DNA of 64,000 nt from Flaccisagitta enflata (lineage: Eukaryota; Chaetognatha; Sagittoidea; Aphragmophora). The position numbers and the translations under genes are program-made. The stretch spans positions 111,786,001 to 111,850,000 of the forward strand of contig OZ231126.1 in the NCBI GenBank assembly GCA_965153355.1, written 5' to 3'. The notes under the pieces are model-generated. The model worked only from the letters and a program-made list of their open reading frames with translations. It was not told where the DNA came from and did not search any database. Below, piece after piece: positions 10,978 to 21,917 of this stretch. Positions within the stretch are counted from its first letter, which is position 1, and every line of letters starts with the position of its first letter.

Positions 10978-11442
10978 TCACGCGATGGAGTGTCCAACAA
11001 AACATCCGTGGCAATCCAGCAAAACAGCAGCGGCGGTCTTCCCTTCCACCATCTTCAATTGCGCTTCTACCACATCCGGCGTCACGGTTGAATTTCTTGG
11101 GCCGAACGTCTCCATCCACGTCTTCTTTGCTTCGCTACTCATCATTGGTGTAACGATCAACGCACTCGTCGCCTCCATGGGTGCGTCGCCTTCCATACTG
11201 CCTCCTTCGGCGCCGTCGCCAAGTGGGATGGAATGGCATGCCAAATTGGGTAAATCGGGTAAGCTGGCTCCAATGATCATTGTCTCATTTTGTTCTGATT
11301 TTTCACCTTCGTCTATCACCACTGGCGACACCCACTCCTCCAAACCATCTGCATCCCCAAACCAAGCACCACATGACCCAAATCCAACTACACCACCTTT
11401 GTAGTTGCATTTGCAACTGCAATTGCATTTATTGGCGTCCAT
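10978..11442 (-). CDS. ORF with CNCSCK cysteine cluster, family B
   Basis: The likely start is ATG at 11442 (MDANKCNCSCKCNYKGG). The open frame continues upstream without an ATG. The protein is about 154 residues. After the cysteine cluster come GFGSCGAWFGDADGLEEW, an acidic stretch (IDEGEKSEQNETM) and a low-complexity C-terminal part ending VEGKTAAAVLLDCHGC. It is related to the ORF at 1012-1266: both have IK(I/M)D upstream of CNCSCK, and a GLE-W / GE-SE segment recurs. I do not recognise the family. Together with 9869-10480 it may form a two-exon gene. Confidence 0.45.
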   Translation of the reverse strand: MDANKCNCSCKCNYKGGVVGFGSCGAWFGDADGLEEWVSPVVIDEGEKSEQNETMIIGASLPDLPNLACHSIPLGDGAEGGSMEGDAPMEATSALIVTPMMSSEAKKTWMETFGPRNSTVTPDVVEAQLKMVEGKTAAAVLLDCHGCFVGHSIA

Positions 11443-11814
11443 TTTGATATGTACTATGCCAATTCCCACGTGATTCACTGTCAATCCAATAATATCTTTC
11501 AATCTGCAAATCAACAAATCACAGCCACAATTAGCAACACAATTTTTGAAGTGATTAACCATTTTCATCAATCATTAATTGCGACTGCAAATCACAAAAC
11601 AAACACTGAATCTCTATGCGTATGTGTATGTGTTGTATGTGTACGTGGTAGATTGTTCTGTCTCTCCTCCAACCCAGTTTATGTGTGTGGTAGAGCATCC
11701 CGTCTCTCCTCCCATCCATTTTGCCACAACTTCCCTTCTTTCCTCACTAACCTTTGCCAGCCTCTCCTGAAGCGTGTTCTCCTCCCTCTTCTCCTTCTTT
11801 CTAACCCCCCCCTC

Positions 11815-12500
11815 CCTCGAATCCAAGTCTTAAGGTCCAAATTCCAGTCTTGAGGACTAAATCCCCACCTTGAGGCCCAAATCCTAGCCTTGAGGTCCAA
11901 ATCCCAGCCTTGAGGCCCAATTCTCAGCCTTGAAGTCCAAATCCCAGCCAGGAGACTGGAATTTAGTCCTCGAGACTGGAATTTGGGCCTAGAGACTAGG
12001 ATTTGAGGGGGGGGGCCGAAAAGGAGGGGAAATAGTCGCAAAAGTCATAGATGGTCAGCAAGCGGCACCAGTTCTCAGAATGTGTATGTGAGTGAGGTAG
12101 TTAGAGGGGCAGCGGTTCCGAAGGGCTGATGACCTATAAATATTAGAATAGAGCCTGGTTGGGCTGAATGTACTCTGAGGCTGGGATTTGAGCCTCAAGG
12201 CTTGATTTGAGCCTAAAGGTTGGGATTTGAGCTTCGAGGCTGGGATTTGAGCCTCGAGGCTAGGATTTGGGCCTCAAGACTAGGATATGAGCCTCAAGGC
12301 TGGTATTTGAGTCTCGAGGCTAGGATTTGGGCCTCAAGGCTAGGATTTGAGCCTGAAGGCTGGGATTTGAGCTGCGAGACTGGGATTTGAGCTTAAGACT
12401 ATTTGAGTGTTCGCGAGGCTGAATTTGAGCCCTCAGGACGAGCCAAGGCTGGGAGTTGAGCTGAGGTTGGATTTGAGCCCGGAGGCGTAGGATTAACAGG
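11815..12500. repeat. about 20-bp minisatellite that switches strand near 11945
   Basis: From 11820 to about 11945 units read like CCTTGAGGCCCAAATCC. From about 11950 to 12500 units read like GGATTTGAGCCTCGAGGC, the reverse complement. The two arms form a long imperfect inverted repeat. A poly-G tract lies at 12007. Confidence 0.65.
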
Positions 12501-12554
12501 GGGAAGACGTGAGGATTTAAGGAGAAGAAGGAGAAATTTCCCCTGTGTTAAAGC

Positions 12555-12890
12555 ATAGGTCATTGGCCCCTTCGGGGCCGCTGCCCAAAAGGGAGAGAAG
12601 GAAAAAATTCTCCATATGTTTGAATGCTGCCCTGCCTCCCCTTCAACATCAACCGCAACCTACTTAGGCAGGGTGCGGGTAGTGCTGACCATCTAATGCT
12701 TATATGGTACCAGAATCATTAGTTTAGGACTAGATATACAACAGGTCGCCCAAGGGCAATATGTGGTCAGCGATACCCGTTGCCCTGCTTTGAGTGATTG
12801 TGAATTGAGTGAGGGGAAGTAGGGCAGGCTCCCGAAGGGCGGGTCCCAGAACACAGGGGATTTTCTGCCCGTCCTTCCTGTGAAGAAGGA
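12555..12890. repeat. dispersed repeat carrying GGTCGCCCAAGGGCAATA
   Basis: The part from 12744 to about 12860 is closely similar to 22398-22525 (GTGGTCAGCGATACCCGTTG, then GAACACAGGGG). A reversed short piece (CCCCTTCGGGGCCGCTGCCC) lies at 12568. No ORF of note. Confidence 0.6.
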
Positions 12891-12949
12891 TGGAGGATAT
12901 GGCACAGGCCTTCAAGAGCCTAAACTGAGGTCTCCATATGCTGATGTAA

Positions 12950-13520
12950 GGCTCGGAAAATGCCTTTAATCTCAGTGTTTGAGAGGCTGACTTGGAGGCT
13001 TGCTTGAGAGCGCTGGATTAAGGCTTGAAAGGTCAGAGAACTGATATGAAGCCTGAGAGCAATAAGTTGAGGCTTAGATAGCTGATTTGAAGCCTGAGAG
13101 GCCTAATTTGAGGCCCGAGAGGCTAGGTTTGAGGCCTGATAATCTGGATTTGAGGCCTGAGAAGCCTAATTTGAGGCCTGAGAGGCCAGGTTTGATGGTC
13201 TGAAAGGTTAGATTTGGGGCCTGAGAGGCTGGATTTGAGGCCTGGTGAGGTTGGATTTGGGGCCTGAGAGGTTGGATTGAGGCCTGAGAGGCCGGATTGG
13301 AGGCCTGTGATGCTGGATTTGAGGCCCAAGAGGCAAGATTTGAGGCCTGAGAGGCTAGATTTAAGGCTGCGAGGTTAGACCTGAGGCCTGAGAGGCCTGA
13401 GTAGGCTGATTTGAGGCCCGAGAGGGTTGGATTGAGGCCTTGAGAGGGTGATCTAGCCTGAGAGGCCAGATTTGGGAGGTCCCAGAGGCCACATGCTGAG
13501 GCCTGAGGCTTGATGAGGGG
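12950..13520. repeat. GAGGCCTGAGAGGC-type minisatellite
   Basis: Imperfect 20-22-bp units of the form TTTGAGGCCTGAGAGGCTGG. The sequence is related to the right arm of the 11.8-12.5 kb minisatellite. Confidence 0.65.
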
Positions 13521-13589
13521 GAATAACGGGACGGTTCAACGGACAATCCAAAGTCCTCAGGGAACACAGGACTGCTTTCTCTGGCCGCC

Positions 13590-13962
13590 CAAAAAGAAAA
13601 AAAAAAAATTCAAAACAAAAAAAAAAACCAAAACCAAAACCAAAAAACCAAAAACCAAAAAACCAAAACCAAAAAACCAAAAACCAAAACCAAAGAACCA
13701 AAAACCAAAAACCAAAAAACCAAAACCAAAACCCAAACCGAAACTGAAAACTGAAACTGAAACTGAAAAACTGAAAACTGGAAACTGGAAACTGGAAACT
13801 GAAAACTGAAAACCGAAAACCAAAAACAAAACCAAAACCAAAACCAAAACCAAAAACCAAAAAACAAAACCTCAAAAACAAAACTTTACAAAACCACGGC
13901 AAACAGAAGCAGATACTAAAATAGCAAATAACAACAAAAACAAATAAATACCAACAATACAC

Positions 13963-14011
<49 letters not shown>

Positions 14012-14113
14012 AACAACAATAACAATAATAATAAACAATAAACAACAACAACAAACAACAACAACAACAATAAACAACAACAACCACAACCACAACCACA
14101 ACCACAACAACAA

Positions 14114-14191
<78 letters not shown>

Positions 14192-14208
14192 CTACAACAA
14201 CAACAGAA
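13590..14208. repeat. AAAACC-type tract and (CAA)n microsatellite
   Basis: 13590-13870 is an A/C-only stretch with degenerate AAAACC and GAAACTG units. 13965-14208 is mostly CAA. Long open frames here (poly-Val, poly-Leu, Lys/Pro) are by-products of the repeat. Confidence 0.85.
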
Positions 14209-14339
14209 ATAAGATTAAACCTGTGTTGAATAGAATCTGCCTTTGGCTTCACCAAATCGTCCACTTTTTCTGAGATGAGTGAATAGTTCACCTCCAGGAA
14301 CAAATTCCAATGCCATGTAACTGAATGGAACAAGAAGCA

Positions 14340-15342
14340 GAAGATAAATGAATGTATGAATGAATGAATGAATGTTTGAATGAATGAATGAATGAATAAA
14401 TGAATGGATAAATGAACGAATGTAAGAATGAAAAAAAAGTGGAGTTCTCCTATTGCAAAAAACTCTTAGGTTACATAACTGAAAGGTAAAGAAATGAAGG
14501 ATTTAAGTGATGGACGGTCAAATGAATGAATAAATGAATGAAAGAATGAATGAATGGATGATTAAATAAATAAATGAATGAATGAATGAATGAATGAATG
14601 AATATATTGATAAATGAATGAATGAATAAATGAATGAAAGAATGTATGAATAGATGAATGAATAAAGGAATGAATGTTCAAACAATGAGAACAATCTCCA
14701 AGGCCATGTATTTAACTGATAGGAAGAAGAGAATAGATGTGAATAAATGGCTGACTGATTGACATTTTGCAAGAATGATTTATTAAATGGATATATGTAT
14801 GAATGAATGAATGAATAAATGAACGATTATATGAATTGATGTATGAAGGAATGAATCAATCCAATATAGTAGATGTCGTCTAGACTTGGAAATACCGGGG
14901 AATTCATTACAGGAAGACAAATTTACTTAAGAGACTGATATTTGGAATATAGACTAATGCAAGGATGCTATACCCACGGGGTGTTGGTTGCTATGAGACA
15001 CATTTCTATTTATTTAATACTAGAGTATCAGCTATTTTGAGAAATTTTTTTAGAGAATATTGTTTAGAATAAAATTTGACAAGGAATCTTCTTCACAGTA
15101 TGTTCTTTAAGAATATTAACATGAATAAGCATAGGTTTAACTATTAAAGCATCCTTTTATTAGTTTATATTCAAAATTTCACTTGCTTAACTTAAATTGT
15201 TTTCCTGTAATGAATTCCCCCGTGTTTCCAAGTCTAGACGACATCTTCTGTACAGAATGAAGGATCAATCAATAGATCTATAGATGCGCGAACAAATAGA
15301 TGATTGAATGAATAAATGAATAAATGATTCATTCAATCAATA

Positions 15343-15385
<43 letters not shown>

Positions 15386-15570
15386 TAATCAATCAATTAA
15401 TCAATTAATTAATGGACAAAAAATGATGAAAGAATGAATATATTAATGAGAGAATGGATGAGATAAGGAATGAATGAATGAATGAATGAATGAATGAATG
15501 AATGAATGAATGAATGAATAAATGAATGAATGAATGAATGAATGAATGAATGAATGAATGGATGAATCAA
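14340..15570. repeat. (GAAT)n and (AATC)n microsatellite region
   Basis: GAAT/AATG units at 14345-14690, 14795-14860 and 15420-15565, with CAAT/AATC units at 15335-15410. The tract is interrupted by the inverted-repeat element at 14871-15246. Confidence 0.85.
14871..15246. mobile_element. 376-bp inverted-repeat element (MITE-like)
   Basis: Left end 14871-14916 begins AGATGTCGTCTAGACTTGG. The right end (15202-15246) is its reverse complement with two or three mismatches, giving terminal inverted repeats of about 45 bp. The AT-rich interior has no ORF. It sits inside GAAT microsatellite. A target-site duplication could not be identified with certainty. Confidence 0.7.
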
Positions 15571-15899
15571 TCAATCAATCAATCAATTTATCAATCTATG
15601 TATTTCATGTATAACATAAACAACTTACAGATTGACATTGTCGCAAAAGTGATAGAAGAGTTTGACAATAAAAGGAAAGTCGACAGAGTTGAGGATCCGT
15701 TTTTCAGACAAAGTGTGTTCAACTTGACGTAACCTCACCACCTCTGATTTCTTCAAGACTAAAATAGAATAAAATAGTAAATGATTAATGTAAATTGGTG
15801 ACAGGTAAGTTTGTTCTACTTGACGTTACCTCACTACTTCCGATTTCTTAAGCACTGAAATGACAATAGATGGTTTACATGGGAGTAGGGAATGGAAAG
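15571..15899. other. short non-coding stretch
   Basis: A plus-strand frame (15625-15729, after TTACAG, with IDIVAKVIEEFDNKRK and EDPFFRQSVF) has coding-like composition and may be an isolated exon. Nothing flanking supports it. Confidence 0.25.
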
Positions 15900-17104
15900 T
15901 GTGAATCATTTACAGTCGTTGAAGGTGATGTTCTGATCCGTTTGTGGATTTTCTTCTTTTCTTACCAGTCAGCGCGTACGGTGTTTGGTCTTTCTAATCC
16001 TTTAGTACGAGAACAACCCTTCTGATTAACCCTGTCCCAACCGAAGCCAATCTTACCTTTTAGCGCGTACGGTGCCTTGTATTTTTGTTCCTAAGAAGGA
16101 CGACCCTTCCAAATGTCCCTGTCCCAATTTTGGCTCATCTTACCTTTCAGTGGAAATAGTTTCTTGCCCTTCTTGTCCATGACCAGTATGACCCTTCCAA
16201 ATGTCCTTGTCCCGACTATGGCTGATCTTACCTTTCAGCGGAAATAGTGTCTTGCCCTTCTTGTCCATGACCAGTATGACCCTTCCGAATGTCCTTGTCC
16301 CGACTATGGCTGATCTTACCTTTCAGTGCACACGGTGTCTTGTCTTTCTTGTCCTTAACAGGTATGACCATTCAAAATGTTCCTGTCCCGACTGATGCTG
16401 ATCTTACCTTTCAGAGCATAGGGTGTCTTGTCTTTCTTGTCCTTGACCAGTATGACCCTTCCGAATGTCCTTGTCCCGACTATGGCTGATATCATCTTTC
16501 AGTGCACACGGTGTCTTGTCTTTCTTGTCCTTGACCAGTATGACCCTTTCAAATGTCCCTGTCCCAACTGTTGTTGATATTACCTTTCAGCGCATAGGGT
16601 GTCTTGTCTTTCTTGTCCTTGACCAGTATGACGCTTCCAAATGTCCCTGTCCCAACTGTTGTTGATATTACCTTTCAGCGCATACGGTGTCTTGTCTTTC
16701 TTGTCCTTGACCAGTATGACCCTTCCAAATGTTCCTGTCCCAACTGTTGCTGATCTTACCTTTCAGAGCATAGGGTGTCTTGTCCTTCTTGTCCATTACC
16801 AGTATGACCCTTTCAAATGTCCCTGTCCCAACTGTAGCTGATCTTACCTTTCAGCGCATAGGGTGTCTTGTCTTTCTTGTCCTTGACCAGTATGACCCTT
16901 CCAAATGTTCCTGTCCCAACTGTTGCTGATCTTACCTTTCAGAGCATAGGGTGTCTTGTCTTTCTTGTCCTTAACAAGTATGACCCTTCCAAATGTTCCT
17001 GTCCCAACTGTTGCTGATCGTACCTTTCAGAGCATAGGGTGTCTTGTCTTTCTTGTCCTTGACCAGTATGACCCTTCCAAATGTTCCTGTCCCAACTGTG
17101 GCTG
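15900..17104 (-). repeat. 88-bp tandem array of kinase exon end plus 5' splice site
   Basis: About 13 units begin (on plus) at 15962, 16053, 16140, 16228 and then every 88 bp to 17020. On minus each unit encodes GTGTFGRVILVKDKKDK then TPYALK, followed by AAAG|GTAAGATCAG. The glycine-rich loop of a protein kinase and the exon's donor are therefore repeated together. Right-hand units are nearly identical and the left three are diverged and frame-broken. At 15910-15960 there is also a second, diverged copy of the sequence that precedes the loop in the first exon. Confidence 0.85.
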
Positions 17105-17216
17105 ATCTTTCAAAGTCGTTGACGTTGATGTTTGGATCTGCTCTTGGATTCGCTTCGTATTTTTCTTTGAAGGCTTCGCGCTCAAATTCAAAGTCGCGGG
17201 AGTGGTTCGTTCCCAT
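17024..17216 (-). CDS. first coding exon, PKA catalytic subunit-like kinase
   Basis: Starts MGTNHSRDFEFEREAFKEK (ATG at 17216). An N-terminal Met-Gly fits N-myristoylation, as in PKA catalytic subunits. It then reads NDFERSATVGTGTFGRV, the first strand and glycine-rich loop, and continues to TPYALK, the strand carrying the ATP-binding lysine. The spacing matches PKA-C (region before DxFER, then GTGxFGRV, then YAxK). The exon ends at AAAG|GTACGA. The rest of the kinase is not in this window to the left; only the repeat units follow. PKA phosphorylates Ser/Thr substrates in cAMP signalling. The gene may have its later exons elsewhere, or this may be a gene fragment. A GATGGTGACAGA minisatellite lies directly upstream of the ATG. 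Confidence 0.7.
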
Positions 17217-17320
17217 GGTTACAGATGGTGACAGAGATGATGAGAGATGGTGACAGATGGTGATAAAGATGTTGAGAGATGGTTACAGATGGTGACAGAG
17301 ATGATGAGAGATGATGACAG
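17217..17320. repeat. GATGGTGACAGAGATGATGA minisatellite
   Basis: Imperfect units of about 10-40 bp immediately upstream of the kinase-like ATG, in its probable 5' untranslated or promoter region. Confidence 0.6.
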
Positions 17321-17685
17321 GTGAAACTTTATTTAAAAGGGAAAGGTTTGTCGCTAAATGTGGAGAAGAATGGTTGTGATGAAAAAGGAGTCTGTTTTAA
17401 GCAAACTGTTTGTAGGATAGAATTCGTTTTTTTTTTTTTTTTTGTATCAATGGCGTTCTCTGTGAACTGGGAGAGTTTTTTTTTTCTTTTGCGACTGGGT
17501 TTGCACGTTTGTTCTAAGTCGTTCTATTCAGGAATTATATAGATTTAGTGGAATAGGTTTTGATGTGAGGAATATGTAGTTGACAAAACTTGCGGGTAGA
17601 AAAGCTTTGAAAGAAAGAGCAGTGTTGTTGTTGAAAAAAAAAAAACTCTATCGAGCTGGTTTCAGACTGGATTTCAAGCAAAACT

Positions 17686-17823
17686 ATGAATGGAAGAGCG
17701 ACAGGAGGAAAAAGCGTGGAAGAAGGAGATGATAAAGTCGATGGTAATTTAGGAGATCAATGGTGCTTCTCGGACGGAATCTACAAAGAAAACGAGAAAA
17801 AGAATTATGTAAAGGTTTGCTAA
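17686..17823 (+). CDS. possible short first exon, 45 codons, unrecognised
   Basis: ATG at 17686 opens MNGRATGGKSVEEGDDK, then LGDQWCFSDGIYKENEKK, with a stop at 17821. The hydrophilic composition looks coding. AAAG|GTTTGC at 17813 could be a splice donor. It lies head to head with the kinase-like exon, about 470 bp apart. No family is recognised. Confidence 0.3.
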   Translation: MNGRATGGKSVEEGDDKVDGNLGDQWCFSDGIYKENEKKNYVKVC

Positions 17824-18087
17824 CGTTTTTTCGTTTACTATATTTCTACTTTAAAGCTCAGTTAGGCACTTTATGATCGGGTCATTAACCCCTCTTTGAT
17901 TTGCTTAGATCACATGATTTCGCTTTATCTTATCAATTCTGTTTTTTTTTCTTTTTTAATGTTTAAGTAATCATATTTTCCGATCCGAATAAACTGTCAT
18001 TTTTTTGCAAAAAAAAACATATGTCAATTCTAGTTACCTGTTTTGTCAAGTAAGGCGTGTTGTTGTGTTTGATTTGTTTTTGATTTC

Positions 18088-18350
<263 letters not shown>

Positions 18351-18865
18351 TTTTTTCTACTGTAGGTATTGTTGTCGTAGCTTTTTTGATGCCGCCATTG
18401 TTGTTACATTTTTTGCCTTGATTTCTTTATTAATTTCTTTTTATTTGTTTTGTTTTGTCTTTGTTTTTGTTTCAGTCGTTGATGTTAGGTTGGTCGATTC
18501 TTTTCTGAGAGTTTTGACCCAATTTCTTCATCAATAAATATATAAAAATATCACAGTGGATAGTGTTACATGTACAATAATGAAAAAGGATCAAATCAAA
18601 ACTTTTGCACGAGCGCATAAGAGCTGCTTTTAATTTTTAGCATTTTTTTATCGCACAAAATATAGACAAAAAACGGAAATTATTCGGATCATGAAGGAAA
18701 ATGATATGCATTTGTGGAAAAAAAAAACTCATTGACTGCCGATAATTCAGGATCTTTGTACTTTTTAAAAAAAGATTGATTCTTTAACTTCCTCAGTTAA
18801 AAATTATTAATGAAAAAAATTACATGAGATAAAGATCATGAATAGATTAGAGATTTCGAAAATCT
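18351..18865. other. non-coding, no gene recognised
   Basis: AT-rich sequence, no supported feature. Confidence 0.4.
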
Positions 18866-18868
18866 CAA

Positions 18869-18935
<67 letters not shown>

Positions 18936-18964
18936 GTCTGTCTCTCTCTCTCTCTCTCTTCTCT

Positions 18965-19002
<38 letters not shown>

Positions 19003-19008
19003 TCTCAT
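18866..19008. repeat. (TC)n microsatellite
   Basis: Interrupted TC dinucleotides. Confidence 0.95.
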
Positions 19009-19589
19009 TGCATTGAATGAGTTCAATGATCAAATTCGGCCTTTTGAAGAGGATTTTTATATTTCACAAACAAGTAAAAGAGAAACCTGCTCGAAGGGAA
19101 CCGCCTGTGATGAAAATCCAAACTTACCAAACTTAGATTTCGAAACTTTCCATATTCTAAAAACATCCTCTTTAGCGCTCTCAGCGTAGGTGATTCTAAC
19201 GACGAACATTATGATTGGAAAAAAGTCGTATTACGTAATTCGACTTTTTGAAACGTAGGGGATAAATCGGGTTTTCCATTTTTGATTTGGGGAATTTGAG
19301 AAAGTTGAGCCATTTCCTGACTGGGATGAAACATTTTTTGATATTCATAGCTAAGAAAGAGCTTATTTTCCTCTTTCAAATGGCGCCAACCAGAAGTCTC
19401 TACAATTATTAGTTTTGGCGCTATGAGTTTTATAATCTTTTTTTATTTTTTCGCATTTTCGCGAAAATCGAGATTTTTCATTGATCCTATTTTTTGGCCT
19501 TATGTAACAAGAGAGAAGAGTCAAGAACTCAAGATGTTACACAAACAGACCCCAACATTTATGACGCTAGCTATTGCATTTTACTCTGC
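19009..19589. other. non-coding, no gene recognised
   Basis: No open frame with biased composition; no repeat recognised. Confidence 0.4.
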
Positions 19590-20053
<464 letters not shown>

Positions 20054-20414
20054 AAAAACCAAGGAAGACCAAGAAAGAGAAGCAGAGAGACAGATTGAAT
20101 GAAAAAAACAGGCAGACTTTCATCCAGACATCATGAGATGCACACAGAAGAAGATGCGGTGAAAAAAAACCCTCCCATTTACGACTTTTTTCCGGTTGGC
20201 GAGAGTCGTCTTTATTGGTATTCTAAGGACATTGTCACATGATCCACTCCCCAATAACGATCACTGTACATAAATTATGAAATGATTTTTGCAGAGGCGG
20301 TTGATCTAGGTTGAATACAAAGCATCTACTATCTTGGTCAAATACAGAGCGAGGCATGCTTTCTCATAATGTTGGCCAAAAAAAAGCATATGGAAATTGG
20401 TAGTTGTTACAGTA

Positions 20415-20851
20415 CGGTGGGAGCAATAAGAGCAGTACAAAGAGGGCCTCCTATATTTTTACCGTTTGAAGGAAGAACTTAAAGCTTTAGTTTTTCTAAA
20501 AGCTGATGGTCCAAGATATTGAGTGAACATAAAATTCCACACCAAGTGATTCAAAGCAAAACTGACAATTGATTTCAAATGATTGCATGTGGCGCGATAG
20601 CTCTGTTGGTAGAGTGCTGAACTTGTGAGAAACAATTTCTTCTCCTCAGAGTCACAGGTTCGATTTCAGAGGGGTGTTGCACTTTTTTTCTTTTTGGTCA
20701 ACAGTTACAGCTAGAGGTGTGAAACTTTATTCACTCAAAGCTCTTGCTCATCAGCTTTCAGAGAAACCATAATTCGACCTACTTCATTAAGATAGCATGG
20801 CAGGAAATGACCCTCCATCTGAGGTCCCCATTGCTCCCCTGGTACTGTAGA
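20415..20851. mobile_element. fold-back structure with tRNA-like centre
   Basis: The left arm (about 20415-20553) and right arm (about 20718-20851) are imperfect inverted copies of each other. Shared blocks include AAAGCTGATG, TTGAGTGAA, TTCACACC at the inner end and ACAGTAC and GGGAGCAAT at the outer end. The spacer of about 165 bp holds the tRNA-like sequence. No ORF encoding a transposase. Confidence 0.55.
20588..20675 (+). other. tRNA-like sequence with A and B boxes (probably SINE-derived)
   Basis: ATAGCTCTGTTGGTAGAGTG matches a D-arm/A box and ACAGGTTCGATTTC a B box, about 50 bp apart. The acceptor and T stems do not pair well, so it is not called a functional tRNA gene. Confidence 0.4.
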
Positions 20852-21134
20852 AATATCTGCAACAAGGCCGTCATGGTCTTCCCCCTCTCCCCCCAGTGTT
20901 TTTTTCATGAACGAAACTTTAGGAGCCGCTGGCATGGCTTTCCTACGCCTTGGTGATCACTGATCCGCGAGCCTTTTTCTCATGGGAGATGTTTACAAAC
21001 AAATAAAGGAGTTAATAAATGCAGTTTGAAAAAAAAAATATTTCTTTTTGTTTTCCTCCGTAAATCTACAAGATGGAAACAAGGATGAGTGTTTGATTTT
21101 TTTCTACAATCTTTCTTTCTTTCTTTCTTTCGAT

Positions 21135-21411
21135 ACTTTTTTGGTGTCCTAGCAGATACCCCAGTCTGTGACTGGCTTTGAGTCTGACGTAGGAACCATT
21201 TAATGAATGTGATGAGCAGAGATATACAATTTGTTTTACATCAGCATAGTAAGTCACCACAGTTGTCGGGCTTGGGACCGACTCAGCGTTTTAAGCGCTC
21301 CCTCAAACTCCTGTGTTACCTTCATGCCCGTCCTGGATTCAAAACCCTTGACCCTCATTTCTGAAGCCAAGTGTTCTAACCATTAGACCATGAAGGCTGA
21401 CTTACTAGAGG
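21135..21411 (-). mobile_element. tRNA-derived SINE, copy 1
   Basis: On minus the head reads CAGCCTTCATGGTCTAATGG, with an A box, and a B-box-like GGGTTTTGAATCC. The body ends TGGGGTATCTGCTAGGACAC. A (CTTT)n tract lies at the tail side (21107-21132). Confidence 0.75.
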
Positions 21412-21428
21412 CTGATGATTTGTTCCAT

Positions 21429-21711
21429 TGGATACTTTTTTGGTGTCCTAGCAGATACCCCAGTCCGTGACTGGCTTTGAGTCTGATGTAGGAACCATTT
21501 AATGAATGTGATGAACAGAGATATACAATTTGTTTTACATCAGCATAGTAAGTCACCACAGTTGTCGGGCTTCGGACCGACTCAGCGTTTTAAGCGCTCC
21601 CTCAAGCTCCTGCGTTACCTTCATGCCCGTCCTGGATTCGAACCCTTGACCCTCATTTCAGAAGCCAAGTGTTCTAACCATTAGACCATGAAGGCTGACT
21701 TACTAGAGGCT

Positions 21712-21715
<4 letters not shown>
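21429..21715 (-). mobile_element. tRNA-derived SINE, copy 2
   Basis: Nearly identical to copy 1, with a better B box (GGGTTCGAATCC). The two copies are direct neighbours in the same orientation. A (CTTT)n tract follows at 21714-21745 on the head side. Confidence 0.75.
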
Positions 21716-21743
<28 letters not shown>

Positions 21744-21917
21744 TTTTTTTCTCATTTTTTTTCTATCTCTATGTTGACTATGAAGATCTGAGGCAAAACC
21801 TGGAAAAGTAAATCATTTTTGAAAAATTAACAAAATGAGGAAAATAATCTCAACAAAATAAAAAAAAACAAGGCTGAACACACGGCCAATAAGTAGTCGC
21901 AGGCACGTGTCCGGGTC

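Noticed and set aside
13453-14333. Long poly-Val, poly-Leu, Phe-rich and Lys/Pro open frames
   Set aside because: They are translations of the AAAACC and CAA simple repeats; all frames are open because of composition.
20588-20675. Functional tRNA gene
   Set aside because: A and B boxes are present, but acceptor and T stems do not pair properly and the anticodon arm is unclear.
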